The notes beneath the pieces were generated by a model. The model searched no databases. It saw nothing but the letters and a program-made list of their open reading frames with translations, and was not told the DNA's origin. From the NCBI GenBank assembly GCA_029204225.1, contig CM055092.1:99325460-99389459 (forward strand): 64,000 bases of DNA, read 5' to 3'. Both the position numbers and the translations under genes were made by a program. Each line of letters opens with the position of its first letter. Position 1 is the first letter of the stretch. This document shows, piece after piece, positions 58,028 through 64,000 of this stretch. Source of the stretch: Diphasiastrum complanatum. Its lineage: Eukaryota > Streptophyta > Lycopodiopsida > Lycopodiales > Lycopodiaceae.

Positions 58028-59820
58028 ATCCAGTCCACAATCCACAACCACACATAAGTGGGGAAGGGCAGGATCATGAATGCATCACTCAAGAAACAAG
58101 CATGATCAAGGAGCTCAATTAATGACCAAACTCGTGAAGGCTCTTCTCATTTCAGCATGGAGTAGATACAATACACAAAAAGCTCCTCTTCACAAAGAGA
58201 GAGTCTCTTAAATAAGCAAGAGAACTCCTTAGGTGGCATCATAGTGGAATTTTCACATTTCACAAATTACAAGTGAAATGATGCTCTCCACTAGTGGTCA
58301 CCATCAAAAGGTGGCTCACTCTACTTTCTTTAAGAGGGGTCTATTTGCATTTATTACACTAGCCTAAAAATAGTAGTTCCTACATGGTCATTCCATGTTT
58401 CGGGATTTACCACGAGGCTTACACTATTCTTGCTTGTCATTCCTAACTAGCATTTCTCGGCTCTTATACTCGGCTCTCAGTCTTCATTAGTCTCGTCTTC
58501 TCAGGGACCTCCTCAGTCTAAGGTGAGAGGTGCTCTTGAGTTGCTCTGTCTGAGTATCTTGGGGATTTATCAAAATCAGCCAATATCATCTCACCCCTAA
58601 TGTGTTGCAGGACCCACTGCAACTCATATTGGATGATGTCGTTCCACTTCCACATTGGCATCTTCGATCGACACTTGGAAAAGCGTAGATCCTCGTTCGC
58701 TTACATAAAATCAAGTGCTTCTTGTCGCCAGTCTTTATCACAAAATTTGTATTTCACAAATTTCCGCAGTTGGATCAAAATGTTTTATTGCTATAGGTGG
58801 TTGACATTCTCAAAATTGGAGAGCTCTCAGCAGCTTTACAACTTGCAAGCTCGAGTGCTTTCCATGTGATTCTTTGTTTTGTCACTTGTATCTGCCATTG
58901 ACGATTTTATCTTTGGCTTTTTGGCAGGTTCTAACATTTGGGAGGTCTGTATCTTCCATTTGCTTGTGGGTGTTTCCATGGTTCTTCTCTCAGTTGAAGT
59001 TCCAGTCTCAAGGAAAACCTTTGATTTGCAGGTTACACAAACTTCGATTATCAGTCTCAAGGGGATGGACTCATCATAAAAAATTGGTGATAGGAATAGA
59101 TTTGGGTGGATGGTTTGGTAATGGTAAGGAAACATGATGAAGGCTTGGTCGAAGGTTGAAAGAACAGATAGTTCTACAGTTGCAGCCTTGGAACCTTGCA
59201 ATGTCGAGCTTTGACCACCACTTGCTGGGTCCATTACTTTTGGATCTCTTTGGGCTTCATAGGAGGGGATTCAACTATAATTGCTGCAAAGAGTTTCTTT
59301 TGATCAAGATTGATCTTACTTATCTATTGTTTAAGATTTGTCCTTTTCTCCTCACCTTCTTTGCTTATTTTCTTTATGTCTTCTAGCTACTTCACCTACT
59401 TCTCAGATCTGCATTTGACTGATCAACCATTGTAGGTGGTCTCCGTAGGACACAATGATCTATCAGCTGCTTCAGTAAGTATAAAAAATTGGGAATTTTT
59501 CAGAAGAATAGTGAAATGATGATAAACAAACAGATGGAAGGTAGGGTGGAGGTGGTGTCATCTGTAGATGGTGTGAACGATAGGCATGAGAATGGGCGCA
59601 TAAGTATGGCAAGAAATCGATTGAAGGAGAATGATTTTCCAATGCTTGTGTTTCTCTTTCTGAAGGATCCTCATTGTGACTGGCGTACTTCTTCTGATTG
59701 AGTCTCTTTGAATTGCCCATCTGTCTTTTTAGCCTTGTCTTTTTCATATTTGACTTGTGACCTTGGCTGTCGATCTTGTTGTTGCTGGCAGCGTAACTGC
59801 CCTAGTGGATCCAAGCAGAT
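58028..59820. other. Unassigned region
   Basis: Several overlapping open frames on both strands (for example 58,600-58,869 plus, 59,234-58,836 minus) match no family I know and lack strong coding character. They could be remnants of an unidentified element. Confidence 0.35.
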
Positions 59821-59825
59821 CCAAC

Positions 59826-59854
59826 CCCCCCCCTCCCCCCCTCCCCGCCCCCCC
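59826..59854. repeat. Poly-C tract
   Basis: 29 bases, nearly all C on the plus strand with two T and one G. It separates two unassigned stretches. Confidence 0.9.
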
Positions 59855-59869
59855 AAGATCTGTTGGTGG

Positions 59870-61190
59870 GGATGTTGTTAGTGGTAACTGTGCATGCTCA
59901 AGATTGGATCGGTGTGTTTAACACGTAATTGAAAACACGTTGAACATGTGACTGGACTAAAGATTGAACAAATTTTAACTAAATTTGTTTCGATCTTGCT
60001 GAAGTTGACTCAAAGATTAATATGGCAATGAGATGTAGCAATCAACTCTAGCTTGACATGGGTTTCTCATATTTTTCGAAAATCCTAAGCTGCTGTACAA
60101 GGGGATCTGAAGATGGATAGATGAATGAAAATGTGTTTTGGTGATGCACTACAGAATACTCTCGTGCAGTATCTATTCCTCATGCAAAAATCAATCAACA
60201 CAAAATAGGTGAAGAGAAACAATGAAATAAACAAATGTTATAGAGTGAGAACTGTATGGCACATGTCGAACAAAACTTGCATTTATCAATATTGATAATC
60301 TACCTAAGTGAGCATGCAAGAGAGTGATAGGCAGGTGAGTCTTGAGAAGGCCACTAAGTCTGAGGAGGTAGCACTATCAATGTTTAGCGACCAACTTCTG
60401 AAAAATATAGTACTAAGAACCATAAATGGATCTTTGAATGATCCACAAGGTTGATTGTGTGCTTGTTAAACAATCTATCAGAAACTAGTCATCAGAAACA
60501 AGATCTAGTTTAGCAGCTTGATAGAAAAGTAAAGACAATCAGAGCATTGATCAAAAACTATAATCCAGCTCCACACATGTGGAAACAAGACTATAGTACG
60601 GCCTGTTGGCAGTATTTAGAATGTTTCGAAGTTGGGTTTCATTGGAATCAAAAGTAATCACCATACAATGAGAGGAAACTCAAGTTTCTCCTTCAGGCTC
60701 CAACTAGTTTCTATCTTCTCACTATGGAAAATGACAATTGCAATATTTCATTGTTTGTAGAGTAAGGAGATTTACTCTCACATGCCCTTGTCAAAACAAG
60801 ACAGGGTTGGTGATACTAAAATCTACCATCATTGATAGCAGATGTTGTAAGATATAGCTTGAGATGCAGGTATGGTTGAGGTACTTTGTCCTGAGTACCT
60901 CTCTGAACAAGATATTCAGAACCAAATCTCTATCTTGATTTTTGAATCCTAGATTTATTGTGTATTGGCACATTAGAAATCTTATCAGCATGTGGAAAGA
61001 CAAGTAGATTTGAAGTCGTATAAGGGGAGAAAAACTGTCAATTCTCTATGGAGGTTGCTAGTGGTTGGATAAACTGTCATTTCATAATGTCTTTTTGCAT
61101 TATGGAGCTAGTGTATTGTGCAGTATTGTAGAAGTTTACAAGAAACTTCTCGCTTGAGCAGCAAGGTTAACTGTTGGCTGCTATGGTGCT
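59870..61190. other. Unassigned region
   Basis: I see no conserved domain. The minus frame 61,003-60,791 is open but unsupported. Confidence 0.4.
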
Positions 61191-61199
61191 CATGTGGTT

Positions 61200-62080
61200 G
61201 TCATGAGGATCCTATTGTGATTCATAACTGACGTGACGAGTAGGTAGGATCTTAGTTGGTTATTTCCGATAGTCTTTGAAACTGTGTTTTCTGACACAAT
61301 CGGGACACTCAGCATGGTACTTGGTCTTGACTGAACAATCAACCATGAAGTGGCTGGTTTTTCCATAGATGAAACACCCATTGTTCAATGGCCCTTGTAT
61401 AACGGCATAGCCATCTTGTATGGCTAATGGTTCTAGACTTTCAGATGGATATTCGGGATAAGTCAAGGAATGTCTAGACTGTGATGGTTGTTCTTTATAT
61501 TGTTGGATTGTATGTGTGTGGATAGGCTGATATGAAGGACAAGCATCAGTAGGATGCGTAGCCCTGAAGTGTGGGCACCATATTGGTTTTCATCTATAAG
61601 GTACCTATGAAGTGTTTGGCTGACCAGGCATACTGCTTTGGATAGACTTTAGGGTAGTTTGAAACTCATTGGTGAGTTTTTCCATTTGTAGTTGGTGTTT
61701 CTTATTAAGCAACTCCAACTGGGATTTCCAAAGTTGATAACCAATCACGTGATTTAGCGATCATGGTCATAAAAAATAGTTGGACCATAGCAGCGGGAGA
61801 TGTTTCACCATACACATCACATGCATTCTCAAAGATTTGCAAAAATCGTTGAGGGTCCAAACTACCAGTCAAACTTTGGTAGATCTAGCTTGGGTGTACA
61901 TTTCTCAAGATGAGCACTGTGGGTAGCAGAAGCACCATTAATGCTGGTTTTTGTCCTGTGAGGATTCAGCAGCATAAAAATGGGGACATGTGCATGAGGA
62001 CTCAGCTCTATCAGGTTCTTGTTCCTCGAATGGTTTGTGCATGGCTCTTGGAGTTGGGACCATATTTGGTAGAACATATG
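61200..62080 (-). pseudogene. Second Ty3/gypsy Gag remnant
   Basis: On the minus strand: PKLDLPKFDW (about 61,890), the capsid start motif of gypsy Gag, then a heavily broken capsid. A zinc-knuckle region CFIYGKTSHFMVDC (about 61,380), with its second Cys changed to Tyr, and HAECPDCVRKHSF follow. This double-finger layout resembles the composite element, but the sequences differ, so it is another family. Stops occur throughout. No Pol was seen downstream. Confidence 0.6.
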
Positions 62081-62169
62081 ATGTCAGATTTGATCAACTG
62101 TAGGGGACCTTACCTCGTAAGGATAATCTCCTGGGATTTTAGGATATTTTTGTTGGTCCATTGGGTACT

Positions 62170-62300
62170 AGTGTGTTTATTTTGTATTGTGTATGTGTTT
62201 CTGGTTGTTTTTAGATTTTTGTTTTTTTTTTTTGGTTTTGTTTTTTTTCTTTTTTTGGTGTGGTCTGATTTTTGGTGTTTTTGGTGTTTTTTTTTGGATT
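62170..62300. repeat. T/G-rich low-complexity tract
   Basis: Long T runs broken by GG or GTG (TTTTTTTTTTGGTTTTG and similar). Reading frames here are artefacts. Confidence 0.85.
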
Positions 62301-62399
62301 TGTTAAGGGTTTGTAAGGAAGGCAATGGGAGACCTTAGTATGAAAAGGGCTTCTAATGGTATGGGTTTTATTTTTTTGGAAATTTTTGTGGTGTCAGAT

Positions 62400-63477
62400 G
62401 CAAAAATGTGGGATGCAAATGGAATGCAATGTTGGATTCAAGTTGTTGGATGTAGCGTTGGAATGCAACGTCAGATGCAAAAATGTGGGATGCAAATGGA
62501 ATGCAATGTCAGATTCAAGTTGTTGGATGTAGCATTGGAATGCAACGTCAGATGCAACATTGGGTTTAAGATCGTCAGATGCAAGATCATTTATGCTGCA
62601 TCTTCATTATAGTGTAGGTGTGGTCTATTTCGGTGGTAATGGACTGCGGGTGCAGTGGCAATGTGATGTTATGCCATTGGGATGTAGTGCAAGGGCGGAA
62701 TGCGGTGCAAGGACGGTCGGATGCAGTGCAAGGTCAGGATGTTGTGCAAGGGCAGTCGAAAAGTAGTGTTAGGGCGGTCAGAATGCGGTGGCTACGGTTC
62801 AAGGGCGAAATGTGGTCTGTTTGTGGTGGGATGCAGTCGCTACGATTCAAGGGCAGGGTGTAGTTGGGGTGCGGTCTGCTGTGGGTGTAATTCGGTGGGA
62901 GTGCAGTCGTAATGTGAGGCAAGTGTGGTTGTAATGTGATGTTTGCGGTTGAATGTGGCCTGAGTGCAGTCGTAAGGTGGTGCAAGTGTGGTCGTGATGT
63001 TTGCTGTTGAATGCGGCCCTGAGTGCAGTCGTTAAGGTGGTGTGAGTGCGGTCGTGATGTTTACAGTTGAATGCAGCCTGAGTGCATTCATACAGGTAGT
63101 GCGAGTGCGGTTGTGATGTTTGCGGTTGAATGCGGCCTGAGTGCAGTTGTAAGGCTTGTGCGAGTGCGGTCATGTTGTTTGCGGTTGAGTGCATTCGTAA
63201 GGGCTGTGCGAGGTGGTCGTGATGTTTGCAATTGAATGTGGCCTGAGTGCAGTCATAAGGTGGTTTGAGTGTGATCGTGATGTTTGCGGTTTGAATGTAG
63301 CTTCAGTGCAGTCGTAAGGTGGTGCGAGTGTGTTCATGATATTTGCGGCTGAATGTGGCCTGAGTGCAGTCATAAGGCATGCGAGTGTTGTCATGATGTT
63401 CGAGGTTGAATGCGTCCTGAGTGAAGTCGTAAGGGTGTACGAGTACGGTCATGATGTTTGTGGTGAATGCGGCCTGA
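62400..63477. repeat. G-rich satellite: GATGCAAATGGAATGCAATG units then a ~58-60-bp array
   Basis: 62,400-62,590 holds units around GGATGCAAATGGAATGCAATGT. 62,600-62,890 has irregular GTGCAAGGGCGG units. From 62,938 the phrase GATGTTTGCGGTTGAATG recurs at 62,938, 62,996, 63,056 and 63,115 and on to about 63,470, i.e. 58-60-bp units, about nine in number. Minus-strand Thr/His-rich frames here are repeat echoes. Confidence 0.9.
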
Positions 63478-63665
63478 ATTTCCTAGATTCGTCAACAATA
63501 GTGCAGCCTTGTCTATCGAATTCGACTCTCTGACCTGAAGCTGTTGATTTTGCTAACTAAGAAGCAAGTTTTTGGTCAGATTTGGAATGAGAAGAACATT
63601 GGACAAAAACATTACATCACCTTTCGGGAATTTGATTCTGACTGTTCCCTTCACCCGCAATGGAA
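63478..63665 (-). pseudogene. Short copia protease-region fragment inside the satellite
   Basis: The same segment as 10,400-10,600 (minus strand), covering the part after DSGATQHMT that reads VIIKFQKGDVMFLSNVLHIP and TKNLL; the active site itself is lost. Satellite-type units flank it on both sides. Confidence 0.75.
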
Positions 63666-64000
63666 TGAGTTTGTGTGTGGATGAATGCGGTTTATTTGCA
63701 ACTACGTATGAATGTGGTTTTTTTGCGACTTCAGATCAATGCGGTCTGTTTGCGATTCAAGGGTAGATGTGGCCTATTTGCGGTGGAATGCGATAGTTGG
63801 AGGCTGGTTGCAGTTGCCTATGATTTGTGGTGGTGCAGTTGGGCGGTTTGTGTGGATCGTCAGATATGACTCCGAACAACGTCTGATATAGATCGTCGAT
63901 TCAAGCTATTGGATGTACCATTGATCAAAAAATATAAATGGGATGCAGATGGGTGTCGGATGAAAACAGGTGGTAGAGGCATTAAAGGCAAACAGAGTCA
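63666..64000. repeat. Irregular GAATGCGGT repeat and unassigned end
   Basis: Units such as GAATGCGGTTTATTTGC, GAATGTGGTTTTTTTGCGAC and CAATGCGGTCTGTTTGCGA run to about 63,800. The rest is unassigned. Confidence 0.7.

Noticed and set aside
62734-63394. Thr/His-rich frames on the minus strand
   Set aside because: Echo of the 58-60-bp satellite; any frame without stops in such repeats gives this.

Overview
This window reads as nuclear DNA of a land plant with a large, retrotransposon-rich genome. The evidence is plant-type Ty1/copia and Ty3/gypsy remnants with their usual primer-binding sites (initiator tRNA-Met for copia, tRNA-Asp for gypsy), two CACTA (En/Spm) transposase fragments, and split coding exons with GT..AG introns. 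I cannot fix the species. Almost every reading frame is broken by stops or frameshifts, so this is old, silenced, repeatedly rearranged DNA and not a gene-rich region. No rRNA genes, CRISPR arrays or bacterial-type operons are visible.

Layout. 1-5.3 kb: a copia protease remnant cut by a very small LTR element (TRIM-like) whose LTR holds a tRNA-like sequence, then a CACTA transposase remnant ending at a perfect 210-bp AT palindrome. 5.3-9.4 kb: 3' part of a gypsy element, interrupted by a minisatellite block. 9.5-13.1 kb: two copia remnants on the minus strand. 13.2-29.4 kb: a large imperfect inverted repeat. Its left arm (13.2-19.2 kb) and right arm (22.7-29.4 kb) carry the same composite: minisatellite, LTR-like module A, copia RNase H module with its 3' LTR, an unidentified antisense gene (called ORF X here), gypsy LTR B, gag and pol. 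29.4-30.4 kb: N-terminal CACTA fragment and an orphan gypsy primer-binding site. 30.5-33.3 kb: a broken, unidentified minus-strand gene. 33.4-35.7 kb: a copia gag-integrase remnant. 36.1-43.9 kb: a nearly identical 2,078-bp tandem array, each full unit holding one copia LTR. 44-58 kb: a third, most complete copy of the composite. 58-64 kb: mostly unassigned DNA, a gypsy gag remnant and a G-rich satellite block.

The one recognisable cellular gene is acireductone dioxygenase (ARD, methionine salvage). It is present twice on the minus strand (21.5-22.2 and 44.3-45.5 kb) inside a roughly 10-kb direct duplication. One copy lacks the first exons. The other has the earlier exons but carries a 2-nt frameshift just before the metal-binding site. 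Neither looks functional as read.

How the pieces relate. The three composite copies share the same premature stops and the same foreign insertions, so they multiplied as DNA segments after the elements had died and not by retrotransposition. Many in-frame stops are TAG where the family or the local pattern calls for Gln (CAG), as expected from deamination of CHG-methylated cytosines in silenced plant chromatin.
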